The notes below the pieces were generated by a model. The model saw only the letters and a program-made list of their open reading frames with translations, had not been told where the DNA came from and made no database searches. A DNA stretch of 64,000 nucleotides from positions 124,001 through 188,000 of the forward strand of contig NZ_JAFBDU010000003.1 in assembly GCF_016908395.1 (NCBI RefSeq), given 5' to 3'. A program made the translations under genes and the position numbers. This stretch comes from Metabacillus crassostreae. Lineage in GTDB: Bacteria; Bacillota; Bacilli; Bacillales; Bacillaceae. Below, piece by piece: positions 36,593 through 47,243 of this stretch (positions are counted from its first letter, which is position 1; each line of letters starts with the position of its first letter).

Positions 36593-36655
36593 TCTCTTTA
36601 TATTTAAAGTACTGATATATCATTACTTTTACATTTTATTATCTTTCAAACATAA

Positions 36656-36706
36656 AAATGAGTCTAAGGGCAAAAGAAAACTTTCGCCACAATAGACTCA
36701 TTTTTT
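36656..36706. terminator. Bidirectional terminator between prli42 and yqjB
   Basis: AAAATGAGTCTA and TAGACTCATTTTTTT flank a GGC/GCC inner stem. Ts follow on both strands. Confidence 0.8.
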
Positions 36707-37207
36707 TAATGCACCATATTCTATTCCTAGCTGTTCAAAACTTTCTTGAGAATTAATTATTAAAACATTTGTTCCTACAGGGACTTTCTCATATAACTTT
36801 TCTACATTTTCATTTTGGAGCCTTACACAACCTTGAGTAACATAATGACCAATCGATTCTTTTTTATTCGTTCCATGGATACCATAAATTCGACCATCTG
36901 TATCTTTTGCATTAAAGCCTATCCACCTAGTGCCTAAAGGATTATTAGCATCTCCACCTGGTATATCTTTTTTTCGATAATAAGGATTTATTGCTTTTAC
37001 TGTTATCGTAAACTTCCCTTCTGGAGTATGTTCTTCTGTCACTCCAGTAGCAACGTGAAAAATATCTTTTATGTCATTTTCATTTATATATGCAAGTTCA
37101 TTCGTTTGTTTATTTATAATGATAAACGGATCTCCGACGATCGGGTTTTGTCCTAAAGGCCAAATTGGTGAAGATATGATAAAAAATAAAAGAAGCATTG
37201 TTTTCAT
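36698..37207 (-). CDS. yqjB: L,D-transpeptidase (YkuD family), YqjB
   Basis: 169-residue exported enzyme. N-terminal signal peptide (MKTMLLLFFIISSPIWPLG). The YkuD domain contains DPFIIINKQTNELAYINEND, VATGVTEEHTPEGKFTI, and the catalytic region IHGTNKKESIGHYVTQGCVRLQ-type motif (H-G-T-N, then S-x-G-x(6)-G-C-V-R-L) with nucleophile Cys near residue 140. It makes 3-3 or anchoring cross-links in peptidoglycan. No LysM domain is present, unlike B. subtilis YkuD; the length agrees with YqjB. Next to the ArAE-type gene yqjA on the same strand. Confidence 0.88.
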   Translation of the reverse strand: MKTMLLLFFIISSPIWPLGQNPIVGDPFIIINKQTNELAYINENDIKDIFHVATGVTEEHTPEGKFTITVKAINPYYRKKDIPGGDANNPLGTRWIGFNAKDTDGRIYGIHGTNKKESIGHYVTQGCVRLQNENVEKLYEKVPVGTNVLIINSQESFEQLGIEYGALKK

Positions 37208-37258
37208 TCCATCAACGTCCTTTTATTCTTAATATGTTCAAGGAATATGAAATAAATA

Positions 37259-38233
37259 CTACTCGTTTGCTTTCATCCCCTTAAATTGACTTTTAATAAC
37301 TAAGTAGTTCTCCATTTCCCTTAGAAAGTGAAATAGAGCAGCTCTCACCTCAAATTCCTCTCGTGTGTCTGGTAAATCCATTTCCTCTATTTCTTGTCTC
37401 ATTTTAAATAATTGCATAAGAAATCTATTTGCTGTATTTCCCGGATGAATATTTAATCTTAATTCATGTATAAAATCAGCTATCATTCTACTTTGATCTA
37501 TTGCGATATGTATCGAAGTGATAATTGGTATGACTCTTTCAATGATTTCAAATTGTTTTTCTCTCATTTTGAAGTAATGATAGTATGTATTTTCATGTCG
37601 TAAAAAATGGTTTTCAACATCACGAAAAGCAAGGGTTTTGGCTTCATCAATTAAAATCGCAGTTTTGGTAATTTCCTTGCCATCCCATTTCCGATCTTTT
37701 TCAAGTAAATACAGCTCAATTTCTTTAAAGATATTAGCAATATTATCCTCAATTTCTTCCTGATAATTCTTCAGCTTTCTTTCTACACTTGGCATATACA
37801 AGTTCATGATTAGGGCCATCCCAATACCAATCGTTACTAATAAAAGTTCATTACCTATCAATCCAAATGTTATCTTTTCCGCACTATATAAATGAAAAAT
37901 AACAACTGTGCTTGTAACAATCCCTTCAGTCGCTTTAACAATAACAGTCGTTGGAATAAAGAATAATAGTAATAAACCAATAACTATAGGATGATAGGTA
38001 ATTCCTTCAAAAAAGACGAATGAAAATACCATAGCAATAGAACAGGCAAGAAATCGTGCCCAGGAACTTTTTAATGATTTCTTTTTTGTTACTTGTATAC
38101 ATAATATCGTTATAATTCCTGCTGATGTATAATTTTGAAGTTGTAGAAACTCAGCAAGCATAATAGCAATTGTTGTTCCTAAAGCAGTCTTTGCTGTTCG
38201 ATACCCAATTTTAAACATTAAGCTTCTCCCCAT
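37259..38233 (-). CDS. yqjA: Aromatic acid exporter (ArAE) family protein YqjA
   Basis: 324 residues. The N-terminal half has four to six hydrophobic segments: FKIGYRTAKTALGTTIAIML, TSAGIITILCIQVTKKKSLK, MVFSFVFFEGITYHPIVIGL, then LLLLFFIPTTVIV and LLVTIGIGMALIMNLYMPSV. The C-terminal half (residues about 150-324) is a cytoplasmic helical domain rich in Glu and Lys. This is the architecture of Bacillus YqjA/YgaE-like ArAE_1 proteins. Transport of aromatic acids is inferred from the family; the role of the B. subtilis protein is unknown. The first residues MGRSLMFKIG leave the ATG at 38218 as an alternative. Confidence 0.8.
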   Translation of the reverse strand: MGRSLMFKIGYRTAKTALGTTIAIMLAEFLQLQNYTSAGIITILCIQVTKKKSLKSSWARFLACSIAMVFSFVFFEGITYHPIVIGLLLLFFIPTTVIVKATEGIVTSTVVIFHLYSAEKITFGLIGNELLLVTIGIGMALIMNLYMPSVERKLKNYQEEIEDNIANIFKEIELYLLEKDRKWDGKEITKTAILIDEAKTLAFRDVENHFLRHENTYYHYFKMREKQFEIIERVIPIITSIHIAIDQSRMIADFIHELRLNIHPGNTANRFLMQLFKMRQEIEEMDLPDTREEFEVRAALFHFLREMENYLVIKSQFKGMKANE

Positions 38234-38407
38234 TTTCTGCTAAAAAGTTCTTAAATCCATATAATTAACTTATGGGCCATTATAGGCTATTTCTAATAAC
38301 TCTCAAATAAGGTTAACTGTTCGTATTTATGATACATAGTTTACACTAAATAAAGCAAAGACATAGCTTTCTTCTTCAAATTCTCAACTATTTTAAGATG
38401 AGAAAAA

Positions 38408-38645
38408 GAATCTGGGATTAACTAAAGAAGTCATACAAAAAGACGAATAAATCTAAATTCAGTTAAGCTTAGAGAAACAAGTTCGTTCCATTTCGCTCCA
38501 CTAGTTCTTATAATAGTATGCAAAATCAAAAAATCTAATGAAGACGGCAAATAAAAACCCGAATTATTAGGCGACTGAATAATTGAAGTATCACCTAATA
38601 ATTCGGGTTTATCATTAGCTTAAATACATATGTCCCAGCCTCTTT
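38408..38645 (-). repeat. Repeat family II, copy C, lacking the core (about 238 bp)
   Basis: On the minus strand it starts AGGCTGGGACATATGTATTT, has the AAACCCGAATTATTAGG hairpin and the right arm AACGAACTTGTTTCTC, and ends near ATCCCAGATT. The roughly 110-base GC-rich core present in copies A and B is missing: the flanks join as AACTAGTGGAGCGAAATGGA. It lies between yqjA and the artM stop codon, which it nearly touches. Confidence 0.88.
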
Positions 38646-38651
38646 TGTGAA

Positions 38652-39374
38652 TTATAACATTTTTTCTAAAAATAGCTGAGCACGCTTTGTTTTAGGATTG
38701 GAGAAAAATTCAGTTGGTGGAGCATCCTCAACAAGCTTTCCTTCATCAAGAAATAGAACTCGATCTGCTACTTCTTTTGCAAACCCCATCTCATGAGTAA
38801 CAATAGCCATCGTCATACCTGTCATTGCCAAGTTTTTCATAACATCTAACACTTCTTTTACCATCTCAGGATCAAGCGCAGATGTAGGCTCATCAAAAAG
38901 CATCACTTCAGGTTGCATCGCAAGAGCTCTTGCAATGGCAACTCTTTGCTTTTGGCCCCCTGATAATCGATTTGGAAATTCAGAAGCTTTTTCAAGCAAA
39001 CCAACTTTATCCAATAATTCTTTTGCTTGTTTTTCCGCTTCTTGCTTTGATAAACCCTTAACTGTAATTGGTGCATACGTTAAGTTATCAAGTACAGATT
39101 TATGTGGAAATAGATGAAAGTGCTGAAAAACCATCCCCACATTTTGCCTAAACTTAGCTATATCGGTTTTTGCATTTGTAATCTCTTGATTATCAAACAA
39201 AATCTTCCCTGAAGTTGGTTGCTCTAATAAATTTAAACACCTTAAAAAGGTAGACTTGCCTGAACCAGAAGGTCCTATTATAGCGATCACTTCACCTGAA
39301 GCAATATTTGTAGATATACCTTTTAACACATTTAATTTACCAAACGATTTATGCAAATCTTCAACTTTAATCAC
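38652..39374 (-). CDS. artM: Amino acid ABC transporter ATP-binding protein ArtM
   Basis: 240-residue polar-amino-acid (GlnQ/HisP type) ATPase. Walker [22 protein letters not shown]-loop [18 protein letters not shown], signature [15 protein letters not shown], Walker [17 protein letters not shown], switch His in [15 protein letters not shown]. It overlaps the end of artQ by eight bases. Orthologous by position to B. subtilis ArtM (YqiZ), reported as part of an arginine uptake system. Confidence 0.92.
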   Translation of the reverse strand: MIKVEDLHKSFGKLNVLKGISTNIASGEVIAIIGPSGSGKSTFLRCLNLLEQPTSGKILFDNQEITNAKTDIAKFRQNVGMVFQHFHLFPHKSVLDNLTYAPITVKGLSKQEAEKQAKELLDKVGLLEKASEFPNRLSGGQKQRVAIARALAMQPEVMLFDEPTSALDPEMVKEVLDVMKNLAMTGMTMAIVTHEMGFAKEVADRVLFLDEGKLVEDAPPTEFFSNPKTKRAQLFLEKML

Positions 39375-40029
39375 TACGTCTCATTCTCCCTTCAATACCC
39401 TTACCTAGGAGTGTTAACACCATAACTAATAGATAATAAACTAAACCTGCAAATAATAATGGTGCAAAATAATTGTAAGAATCTGCTCCAACTTGGTATG
39501 CACGTCTCATGATATCCTGAACACCAATAACTGTCACAATCGCTGACTCTTTTGTTAATGTTATAAATTCATTCATTAATGCTGGTAAAATATTTTTAAA
39601 AGCCTGTGGTAAAATAATATCCTTCATCATCTTTGAATAAGGAATACCTAATGCCATCGCAGCCTCTTGTTGTCCTTTATCAATTGCATTTATACCTGCT
39701 CGTATAATTTCCGATATATAGGCACCAGAGTTCAAAGTAAATGCTGCAACTGCTGCTGGATATGGATCTATTGGAAAACCAAGAATTTGTGGAAGTCCAA
39801 AATAAATAATAAGTAGCTGTAGTACTAAAGGTGTTCCTCTAAAAATAGACGTATAGGCATCCGCAAACCACATTAAAGGTTTTATTCGACTAATTTTACA
39901 TAACGCTAAAATGATTCCCCAGGCAAACCCAAGTAATAAGGATAATACAACAATTTTTAATGTAACCCATACCCCTTCTAAGATAAATGGAAGGGATGGA
40001 ACGATTGATGAGAAATTCAATATATCCAC
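39367..40029 (-). CDS. artQ: Amino acid ABC transporter permease ArtQ
   Basis: 220-residue HisM-type permease with about five membrane segments. The N-terminal [20 protein letters not shown], the substrate/channel region [20 protein letters not shown], and the coupling EAA loop [20 protein letters not shown] followed by [18 protein letters not shown] are standard. Second gene of artPQM. A hairpin with a U run separates it from artP, and this would lower its expression relative to the binding protein. Confidence 0.91.
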   Translation of the reverse strand: MDILNFSSIVPSLPFILEGVWVTLKIVVLSLLLGFAWGIILALCKISRIKPLMWFADAYTSIFRGTPLVLQLLIIYFGLPQILGFPIDPYPAAVAAFTLNSGAYISEIIRAGINAIDKGQQEAAMALGIPYSKMMKDIILPQAFKNILPALMNEFITLTKESAIVTVIGVQDIMRRAYQVGADSYNYFAPLLFAGLVYYLLVMVLTLLGKGIEGRMRRSD

Positions 40030-40059
40030 TTTTATCTAATTCCTTTCATATATAAACAT

Positions 40060-40097
40060 TAAAAAGGCTGACAAGTATTATTGTCAGACCCTTTTAT
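40060..40097 (-). terminator. Intra-operon hairpin between artP and artQ
   Basis: On the minus strand GGTCTGACAA, loop TAATAC, TTGTCAGCC with one bulged base, then TTTTT. A partial terminator here would set a high binding-protein to transporter ratio. Confidence 0.65.
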
Positions 40098-40105
40098 ATA
40101 ATCTG

Positions 40106-40897
40106 TTATTTTTGATCTCCGAACCATTTAACGATTAATTTATCAAGTTCGCCATTTTCTTTCATTTCTTTTAATGCAGCATCAAATTCTTCAGTATATT
40201 GACTTTCTTTTTGGAATGCAATTGCTGAACCAGCTTCTTCAGATGAATCAAGCGTAAAACCTGCTAACTGGTCGTCTTTTGCGAAATAACCATTAGCTAC
40301 TGTATCTTCAATAATTGCCGCATCAATTCTTCCAGCCTTTAATTCTTGAACAAGCTCTGAAATCTTATTACGATTTTCAACTTTGATTGTTACTTCTTCA
40401 GAAATTTCAGCAGCTTTTTCTTCTTGAATAGAACCAAGCTGAACACCAATTGTTTTACCTTTTAACTCTTCGATACTTTTTACTTCATTATCCTTTAAAG
40501 AAACAATCATGTGATTCGCTGTATAATAAATATCTGTAAAATCTACATTTTCAGCACGTTCTGGTGTTGGAGTCATCCCAGCTAATACTAAATCTATTTG
40601 TTTTGCTTGAAGAGCTGGGATCAAGCTATTAAAATCCATATCTTGTACTTCTACTTTGTAACCAGTTTTTTCTGCTAAAGCATTTACTAGATCAATGTCA
40701 AACCCGATAATTTCGCTTCCTTTTGCTGTATCAATATATTCAAATGGTGGATAATCAGCAGAGGTAGCCATTTTTAATACTTTTTGCTCACCAGATTCAG
40801 CACCAGTGTTTTGTTCACTTTCATTTTTTGCCGTACCACATGCTGATACTAACGCAACAACTAATATACTTATAATGAATAACGATATTTTCTTCAT
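40106..40897 (-). CDS. artP: Amino acid ABC transporter substrate-binding lipoprotein ArtP
   Basis: 263 residues. Signal peptide MKKISLFIISILVVALVSAC with a lipobox. SBP family 3 domain: LKMATSADYPPFEYIDTAKG, IIGFDIDLVNALAEKTGYKV, DFNSLIPALQAKQIDLVLAG, ERAENVDFTDIYYTANHMIV. It binds a polar or basic amino acid outside the membrane and hands it to ArtQM. Arginine is the reported substrate of the B. subtilis orthologue (YqiX). First gene of the operon; 340 bases of upstream DNA hold a large hairpin (41156-41202) but no recognised riboswitch. Confidence 0.92.
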   Translation of the reverse strand: MKKISLFIISILVVALVSACGTAKNESEQNTGAESGEQKVLKMATSADYPPFEYIDTAKGSEIIGFDIDLVNALAEKTGYKVEVQDMDFNSLIPALQAKQIDLVLAGMTPTPERAENVDFTDIYYTANHMIVSLKDNEVKSIEELKGKTIGVQLGSIQEEKAAEISEEVTIKVENRNKISELVQELKAGRIDAAIIEDTVANGYFAKDDQLAGFTLDSSEEAGSAIAFQKESQYTEEFDAALKEMKENGELDKLIVKWFGDQK

Positions 40898-41155
40898 AAT
40901 AGTTTCCCCCTATAATTTCTAATGTGTATGTTTTCTATGCATAAAAAACTAATATTTATTCGATATTTTGTATTTTAACACATACTAATAATTATGCAAT
41001 ATGTATTTATAAAAATGTAATTATCTATGTTTTTTGTATATTTTAAGTTTTCTGAAATAGTTTTCGATATAATAGAACATTATATATAATTATCCATTTC
41101 GGATATTTTCTATAGAGGATAAGAGGAGAAAATAAAAAATAGAGCTGTTTTTACG

Positions 41156-41202
41156 TCAATAGAAATAGACCAAATCATGTTGATTTGGTCTATTTCTATT
41201 GA
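41156..41202. repeat. Perfect 22-bp hairpin without U tract, upstream of artP / after brxB
   Basis: TCAATAGAAATAGACCAAAT plus CA, loop TGT, then the exact reverse complement. Neither side is followed by a clear T run, although it may still end brxB transcription. The remainder of 40898-41239 is AT-rich and otherwise unremarkable. Confidence 0.8.
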
Positions 41203-41239
41203 TCACATTTAAAGATTAAGTTTGATATAACCTAATTTT

Positions 41240-41677
41240 TTAAACTTCTTCGCAATATTCATCAAATGCTGCTTGTAGTTTTGCAACAACTGACATTGGA
41301 TCATGTCCTTCAATTTCATGACGCTCTACCATTGTCATAAGCTGTCCGTCTTTTAGCAATGCAAAAGAAGGAGAAGACGGTGGATACCCTATAAACATTT
41401 CACGTGCACTAGCTGTAGCGTCTTTGTCTTGTCCAGCAAATACTGTAACTAATTGATCTGGGCGCTTGTCAAAGTGAACAGCATGAGCAGCTGCTGGTCT
41501 TGCAATTCCACCTGCACATCCACAAACACTATTAACCATTACTAGAGTTGTTCCTTTTTTATTAAGTGTTTCATTTACATCCTCTGGAGTTTTTAACTCT
41601 GTATATCCTGCAGCAACTATTTCTTTACGTGCTTGTTGTACTACATCATTCATAAATAAATTAAAATCCATACTCAA
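41240..41677 (-). CDS. brxB: Bacilliredoxin BrxB (YqiW)
   Basis: About 145 residues. A thioredoxin-like protein that removes bacillithiol from S-bacillithiolated proteins after oxidative stress. The active site is the C-G-C motif in [34 protein letters not shown] and [13 protein letters not shown] are family signatures. Best start is TTG at 41677 (LSMDFNLF) with AAAGGAGAG six bases upstream; ATG at 41671 is the alternative. The longer reading frame puts the start inside the binding site. Orthologues lie at the same chromosomal place in B. subtilis. Confidence 0.94.
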   Translation of the reverse strand: MSMDFNLFMNDVVQQARKEIVAAGYTELKTPEDVNETLNKKGTTLVMVNSVCGCAGGIARPAAAHAVHFDKRPDQLVTVFAGQDKDATASAREMFIGYPPSSPSFALLKDGQLMTMVERHEIEGHDPMSVVAKLQAAFDEYCEEV

Positions 41678-41765
41678 TGAAATCTCTCCTTTTAACATCA
41701 GTAATACTATTTTACCAACAAGTTAATGTATTGAGCAAATTGTTAGCTTAATAATCTATTTCCAC

Positions 41766-42782
41766 TTAATAATATTTTGCTTTTTTAAAAAAAGCTTCTA
41801 ATAAGTTAACAGCACTTGCAGAAACAGTTTTTTCTCCCTTTACAATTGCTTCTTCTAAAATAGGAAGCTTTTGTTTAATGGAAGGATGGTCATAAAATAC
41901 TTTATAAAGCTCCTGCTCTACTAATGTATAAAGCCATTTCCGCTGTTGCTCACTTCTTACTTGATCAAAGACAGAGCTTGTTTTTGTTGTAATTTCAAAG
42001 TCTTGGATCACTTTCCAAATCTCATCTATACCTGTTTCTTGTATTGCTGATGCAGTTAACGCTGTTGTTGTCCATCCTTCTGTATAAGAATGTAGAAAAT
42101 GAAGAATTGTATTATAATCTCTTTTCGCCATATTAGCTTTGTGTAGATTATCTCCATCTGCTTTATTAACGACAACTAAGTCTGGCAATTCCATAATGCC
42201 TTTTTTCAATGTTTGTAACTCATCACCTGCACCTGTTAGCACTAGAAGTAAAAAGAAGTCTACCATGTCTCTAACAACAAATTCTCCTTGACCGACACCC
42301 AGCGTCTCAACAAGTATCACATTATAGCCTGCAGCTTCACACAAGATAATTGTTTCTCGTGTTTTGCGACTTACTCCTCCTAGATTTCCACCAGATGGAG
42401 AGGGTCTAATAAATGCATTAGGATCTTTTGATAAACGTTCCATTCTTGTTTTATCACCCATAATACTTCCTTTTGAAACCTGGCTACTTGGATCAACAGC
42501 TAACACCGCTACTTTATATCCGTTATTTGTTAAGTATGTGCCGAAAGCATCAATAAATGTGCTTTTACCCGCACCTGGCACACCAGTAATTCCAATTCTA
42601 ATAGATGTGTTTTTCTTTTGTAAAAGATCCTCTATTATTTTTTGCGCTTTTTCAAAATGACGTGGTGCATTACTTTCTGCTAGCGTAATCGCTTGAGCTA
42701 ACATCACCCTATTACCATTTACGATTCCCTCAACAAGGTCATCAACCGTAACCTCGGGATTCTTTTTAATATATTTGGTCAT
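41766..42782 (-). CDS. meaB: Methylmalonyl-CoA mutase chaperone GTPase MeaB (ArgK)
   Basis: 338-residue G3E-family GTPase that protects and reloads B12 cofactor in methylmalonyl-CoA mutase. P-loop [18 protein letters not shown] near residue 62, [38 protein letters not shown], Walker B-like [12 protein letters not shown], and guanine motif VVNKADG near 205. A helical dimerisation tail follows. Its start overlaps the mutB stop by four bases, so it is co-translated with the mutase. No B12 riboswitch or transporter is present in the window. Confidence 0.95.
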   Translation of the reverse strand: MTKYIKKNPEVTVDDLVEGIVNGNRVMLAQAITLAESNAPRHFEKAQKIIEDLLQKKNTSIRIGITGVPGAGKSTFIDAFGTYLTNNGYKVAVLAVDPSSQVSKGSIMGDKTRMERLSKDPNAFIRPSPSGGNLGGVSRKTRETIILCEAAGYNVILVETLGVGQGEFVVRDMVDFFLLLVLTGAGDELQTLKKGIMELPDLVVVNKADGDNLHKANMAKRDYNTILHFLHSYTEGWTTTALTASAIQETGIDEIWKVIQDFEITTKTSSVFDQVRSEQQRKWLYTLVEQELYKVFYDHPSIKQKLPILEEAIVKGEKTVSASAVNLLEAFFKKAKYY

Positions 42783-44929
42783 TCTGCAACTTCCTCATAG
42801 CCCAAACGTTCAAGAATCTTATCCAAAACCTTTGTCGCAGCTACAGGTATAACAGTACCAGGTCCAAATATTTCGGACGCTCCTTTTTCCTTTAATTCAG
42901 CATAGTCCTGAAAAGGAATAACACCACCAATTATCACAACAATGTCTTCTCTACCTAATTTTTTTAGCTCAGAAATTAACTGTGGAAGCAAGGTATTATG
43001 TCCTGCAGCGAGAGAGCTTATTCCAACAACATGAACATCATTTTCTACAGCTTGAACAGCCGTTTCCTCAGGCGTTTGAAATAGTGGTCCAATATCAACA
43101 TCAAATCCTAAATCCGCAAAAGCTGTTGAAATAACCTTCGCTCCTCGATCATGACCATCTTGACCCATTTTCGCAATTAAAATTCTTGGTCGTCTACCTT
43201 CCAGTTCATAAAATTGGTCTGTTTTTCCCCTTACTTTTTTTATTTCTTCTTCATTTGAATATTCTGCGCTATAAACACCACTAACAGATTTGATCATTGC
43301 TTGATGACGTTTACTCACTTTTTCAATTGCATAAGATATTTCTCCCAAGGTTGCTCTAGCTCGTGCTGCCTCTACTGCTAATTCCAATAAATTTCCTTCA
43401 TTGGTTGCACTAGCATCGGTTAATGCTTGGAGTGCTTCACTAACAGACTTTTCATTTCGATTTTTCTTTAGGTTGTGAAGACGCTCTATTTGTTTGTTTC
43501 TAACTACAGAATTGTCTATTGATAAAATATCAAGTGGATCTTCTTCCTCTAACCTGAATTTATTCACACCAATAATCGCTTCTTTACCAGAATCAATTTT
43601 CGCTTGTCTTCTGGCAGCAGCTTCCTCAATTTTCATTTTTGGAAGACCTGTTTCAATCGCTTTTGTCATGCCACCAAGCTGTTCTACTTCTTCTAAGTGT
43701 TCTTTTGCTCGCTGAATTAAACTATTTGTTAGAGATTCTACATAATAAGAACCACCCCAAGGATCAATTACATCACAAATACCAGTTTCATTTTGCAGGT
43801 ACAATTGAGTGTTTCGGGCGATTCGAGCCGAGAAATCAGTTGGTAGAGCGATTGCTTCGTCTAAAGCGTTTGTATGAAGAGATTGTGTATGACCCATTGC
43901 TGCAGCATGTGCTTCAAGACAAGTCCTAACGACATTATTGTAAGGATCCTGCTCTGTTAAACTCCAACCAGATGTTTGCGAGTGAGTGCGTAGCACGAGT
44001 GATTTAGGATTACCAGGATTAAATTGCTGCATCATTTCTGACCACATAAAACGAGCAGCTCTCATTTTTGCAACTTCCATAAAGTAATTCATACCAATCG
44101 CCCAAAAAAATGATAACCTTGGGGCAAACTGATCAATATCTAAACCAGCTTTTAAACCTGTTCTAATGTATTCGAGTCCATCTGCTAACGTATAGGCCAA
44201 CTCAAGATCTGCAGGTGCGCCAGCTTCTTGCATATGATAACCTGAGATGCTGATACTATTAAACTTTGGCATATGTTGTGCTGTGTACTTAAAGATATCA
44301 CCAATAATTCTCATTGACATCTCAGGTGGATAAATATACGTATTACGTACCATATATTCTTTTAAAATATCATTTTGAATCGTTCCTGACAGTTTCTCCT
44401 TAGCCACTCCCTGCTCTTCAGCCGTTACAATATAAAAAGCCATTATTGGTAATACGGCTCCATTCATCGTCATTGAAACAGACATCTCGTCTAAAGGAAT
44501 ACCCTCGAATAATATCTTCATGTCCAGGATCGAATCTATCGCTACCCCTGCTTTCCCAACATCACCTTCTACACGCGGATGATCTGAGTCATATCCTCTG
44601 TGTGTTGCTAAATCAAATGCAACACTTAAGCCTTTTTGCCCCATTTCCAGGTTACGTCGATAAAAAGCATTACTCTCCTCTGCTGTCGAAAAACCAGCAT
44701 ATTGACGAATTGTCCAAGGACGATTTTTATACATCGTCGCATATGGTCCACGCAGAAATGGTTTCACTCCAGGATAAGTATCTAGATGTTTTACATCCAA
44801 TAAATCTTGACTTGTATAATGATTTTTTAACTGTATTTGCTCATTCGTAATATATGTTTCTACTGAAGAGTTCACATGATGATCGATATTTATAAGCGGT
44901 GCAGATGTAATAGATCGCCTTTTCATCAT
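42779..44929 (-). CDS. mutB: Methylmalonyl-CoA mutase large subunit
   Basis: 716 residues. Catalyses (R)-methylmalonyl-CoA to succinyl-CoA with adenosylcobalamin. The TIM-barrel catalytic part (about 30-570) has [20 protein letters not shown] and [20 protein letters not shown] and the catalytic Tyr/His region [39 protein letters not shown]. The C-terminal B12 domain (about 580-716) has the cobalt-ligand motif [14 protein letters not shown] (D-x-H-x-x-G), [11 protein letters not shown] and VIIGGVIP. Both domains look intact. It overlaps both mutA and meaB by four bases, giving a tightly coupled three-gene unit. Confidence 0.97.
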   Translation of the reverse strand: MMKRRSITSAPLINIDHHVNSSVETYITNEQIQLKNHYTSQDLLDVKHLDTYPGVKPFLRGPYATMYKNRPWTIRQYAGFSTAEESNAFYRRNLEMGQKGLSVAFDLATHRGYDSDHPRVEGDVGKAGVAIDSILDMKILFEGIPLDEMSVSMTMNGAVLPIMAFYIVTAEEQGVAKEKLSGTIQNDILKEYMVRNTYIYPPEMSMRIIGDIFKYTAQHMPKFNSISISGYHMQEAGAPADLELAYTLADGLEYIRTGLKAGLDIDQFAPRLSFFWAIGMNYFMEVAKMRAARFMWSEMMQQFNPGNPKSLVLRTHSQTSGWSLTEQDPYNNVVRTCLEAHAAAMGHTQSLHTNALDEAIALPTDFSARIARNTQLYLQNETGICDVIDPWGGSYYVESLTNSLIQRAKEHLEEVEQLGGMTKAIETGLPKMKIEEAAARRQAKIDSGKEAIIGVNKFRLEEEDPLDILSIDNSVVRNKQIERLHNLKKNRNEKSVSEALQALTDASATNEGNLLELAVEAARARATLGEISYAIEKVSKRHQAMIKSVSGVYSAEYSNEEEIKKVRGKTDQFYELEGRRPRILIAKMGQDGHDRGAKVISTAFADLGFDVDIGPLFQTPEETAVQAVENDVHVVGISSLAAGHNTLLPQLISELKKLGREDIVVIIGGVIPFQDYAELKEKGASEIFGPGTVIPVAATKVLDKILERLGYEEVAE

Positions 44930-46827
44930 ATACCTACCTCCATAACGTTATGAATATTGAGTAAAAACTCATACACATTTATGTCCGAAGAGATAGTTCC
45001 ACTCAATCCATATTTATTCACCTTGTCTAAAGCATTATTTCCTAGCAAATAAATCTCTTCAATGTTGCTATCAGATTTTAATTTTTTAAGGTCTTCCACT
45101 TGAATAGCATCATAAGTTTTGTCTGTCCCACAGACTATAACAATTTTACTATCACTCTTAAGATCATTGAGTTTGTCATATGAAATCACATCACTATAAA
45201 TGCCACCTGCAGTTAAAAGGCCAATGATAAAATCAAGCCGGGGTTTATAATCTTTTAATGTTCCGACCGTTACAATCTGTACCTTAGGGATAATTCCTGT
45301 TTGTTCTTTATAATTTATTGCATTCAACCTAAGCTTTTCAAAATGCTCCACCAAACGCTGTGTTTTTAAAGGTTCTATTTTTATCTCATCAATATTTCTA
45401 CTAACTATTCCAGGTACCTTCTTTTCTACCTCTACATAATTCATTGCTTCTTCAAACGTATATACTTGTATGTTGGTTTCTTGTTTATTTTTCAGTTCAG
45501 CTTCATAGCTTACATCTAAGTGATCATTCGAATTAGCATAAACATTTGTTCCAATCACATGCAATTTTCTAGTATTTACATCATTAATTTTCTGTTTATG
45601 CATTGAGGTAATATCTTTTTGGAGTTCTCCCTTCTTTAATGTTTCTAGAAACCCACCACGTTCATCTATCTTCTTTATTTCACTCCAAGCGATTTCTGCT
45701 AACTGATTCGTTAATGCTTCCACATAGTAAGAACCATTTGTAGGATCAAATACGCCTGCTAGAAAACTTTCTTCTTTAAAAATAAATTGCATGTTTCTAG
45801 CAATTCTTTCTCCTAATTTACTAGTATTGTTAAATACAGAATCAAATGCGTCAATCGTCATTTCATCAACACCAGCCACAGCAGCTGCAAATCCTTCTGT
45901 TGTTGTTCGAAGTAAATTTACATAGATATCATTTTTTGTTTTATTATAGATCGCTGTTTTTGTATGTAAATAGATTTTTTGAGATTCCTCATTGCCGCCT
46001 AGAGCTGAAATAAGTGAAGCCCATATTTGCTTAGCAGCTCTTAGCTTTGCTATTTCCATAAAAAAATTGCCACCAATAGCAAAAGAAAAGATCATATTAC
46101 GTGCAATTGTATCAATTGAAATGTTTCGATTTAATAATTCATTAATTACTTCTAAAGCGTGACTAAAAGCATAAATTAACTCCTGAACAGAATTTGCTCC
46201 AGCTTCATGATAAACATTCCCTTTAATAAGTATTGCTTTTGTCGAAAAGTGACTTTCGTCCTTCCACCTCATAATATCTGCAAGATAATCCAGCTTCGTT
46301 TCTAAACCTATAGTTTGAGAACCTGTTATTACTAGTTCTTCATATGGATCAAAAGCTATGACACCTGTGAATTTTTTTATCGTTTGTTGATCTTGAAAAT
46401 GATAAAATAGCAAGCTAGCAAATCCTATGTTTTCTCCGATGTCAAAAAAGAGAGAATCATTTTCCCAATCTATTTCTTGTAGAGCAAACGTTACATCATC
46501 ACTATTTTTTATAAAATCAAATTTGTTAATAAAAAAAGAGTTCTGACCACGTTTTTTCGCTTCTTGTATTTTTACTGTAAAATCTATTTGACTTTCACCA
46601 GCTATTTCCTGACTTATTTTCCAGCCACTCTTTGAGGAAATAGCTCGTTGCTTTGTTGCTTTTGTTATATTTTCTATATCACTTGAATCGTATAATGGCT
46701 TTAATTTTATTCCTTCATATGTTGAAGTGTATAAACTTTCAAACGCTTTACCCCTTAACGCTCTCTCAGCCTCTTCTTTCCATTCATTCAAACTACCGCT
46801 ATTTGTAACAATTTGTTTGTCGCCCAT
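44926..46827 (-). CDS. mutA: Methylmalonyl-CoA mutase small subunit
   Basis: 633-residue partner of MutB. It resembles the TIM-barrel and B12 domains ([60 protein letters not shown]), but the C-terminal region lacks the D-x-H-x-x-G cobalamin motif. It is therefore the non-catalytic subunit of the heterodimeric enzyme. First gene of mutA-mutB-meaB. Upstream lie a cre site and an overlapping inverted repeat, with GGAGG before the ATG (AGGAGGCGCATATT). Confidence 0.94.
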   Translation of the reverse strand: MGDKQIVTNSGSLNEWKEEAERALRGKAFESLYTSTYEGIKLKPLYDSSDIENITKATKQRAISSKSGWKISQEIAGESQIDFTVKIQEAKKRGQNSFFINKFDFIKNSDDVTFALQEIDWENDSLFFDIGENIGFASLLFYHFQDQQTIKKFTGVIAFDPYEELVITGSQTIGLETKLDYLADIMRWKDESHFSTKAILIKGNVYHEAGANSVQELIYAFSHALEVINELLNRNISIDTIARNMIFSFAIGGNFFMEIAKLRAAKQIWASLISALGGNEESQKIYLHTKTAIYNKTKNDIYVNLLRTTTEGFAAAVAGVDEMTIDAFDSVFNNTSKLGERIARNMQFIFKEESFLAGVFDPTNGSYYVEALTNQLAEIAWSEIKKIDERGGFLETLKKGELQKDITSMHKQKINDVNTRKLHVIGTNVYANSNDHLDVSYEAELKNKQETNIQVYTFEEAMNYVEVEKKVPGIVSRNIDEIKIEPLKTQRLVEHFEKLRLNAINYKEQTGIIPKVQIVTVGTLKDYKPRLDFIIGLLTAGGIYSDVISYDKLNDLKSDSKIVIVCGTDKTYDAIQVEDLKKLKSDSNIEEIYLLGNNALDKVNKYGLSGTISSDINVYEFLLNIHNVMEVGI

Positions 46828-46952
46828 AATATGCGCCTCCTACACAAGAGTAGGAAGCCCACCCCCTTTGACTCAAATGAATTTCTTCAACTTGGTACAG
46901 TTTATGCGGTGTTACTTCAATATAATTTAATATGAAACAATATTATTTAAAT

Positions 46953-46967
46953 TGAATACGTTTACAT
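46953..46967. promoter_or_regulatory. CcpA cre site upstream of mutA
   Basis: The minus strand reads ATGTAAACGTATTCA, matching WTGNAANCGNWNNCW at every position. It is about 130 bases before mutA. It overlaps the inverted repeat at 46960-46986. Confidence 0.75.
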
Positions 46968-46986
46968 TTCTAATTAAAATGTAAAC
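46960..46986. promoter_or_regulatory. Inverted repeat operator candidate upstream of mutA
   Basis: GTTTACATTT, seven bases, AAATGTAAAC: perfect 10-bp arms. No U tract follows, and it lies where a promoter would be (TTGATT and TAAAAT-like boxes just upstream on the minus strand). It resembles a dimeric repressor site, perhaps of a TetR- or GntR-type regulator. The regulator is not identified. Confidence 0.6.
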
Positions 46987-47148
46987 CTCCCCAATTTTAT
47001 TTTATTATAATTTAAATCAACTAGCAACGTAGTTTCCATTTATGGGTAAAAGTTAACATGTTTACTTATGTAATAATTTATAGAATTGCTTTTTGTACCT
47101 CTAATAATATTTAAAAACGCACTTTACGAAATTGATTTAATTTTTAAA

Positions 47149-47193
47149 AAAGCTTATAGAGAAATAAGGCATAATTTTCTCTACAAGCTTTTT
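47149..47193. terminator. Bidirectional terminator after bkdB
   Basis: AAAAAAGCTTATAGAGAAA pairs with TTTCTCTACAAGCTTTTTTT (one mismatch). Ts follow on both strands. It separates the bkd operon from mutAB-meaB, so the mutase genes need their own promoter. Nothing else is recognised in 46987-47148. Confidence 0.85.
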
Positions 47194-47243
47194 TTGTTTT
47201 AATTTTATTGACTAACTAACTACAAAATTCAGAAGATTGAATA

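Noticed and set aside
41041-41060. CodY-box-like sequence upstream of artP
   Set aside because: Only 11 of 15 positions agree with AATTTTCWGAAAATT in AT-rich DNA, which is expected by chance.
46828-47243. B12 riboswitch before mutA
   Set aside because: No B12-box-like sequence or long structured leader is visible; the gap holds a cre site, an inverted repeat and a terminator.
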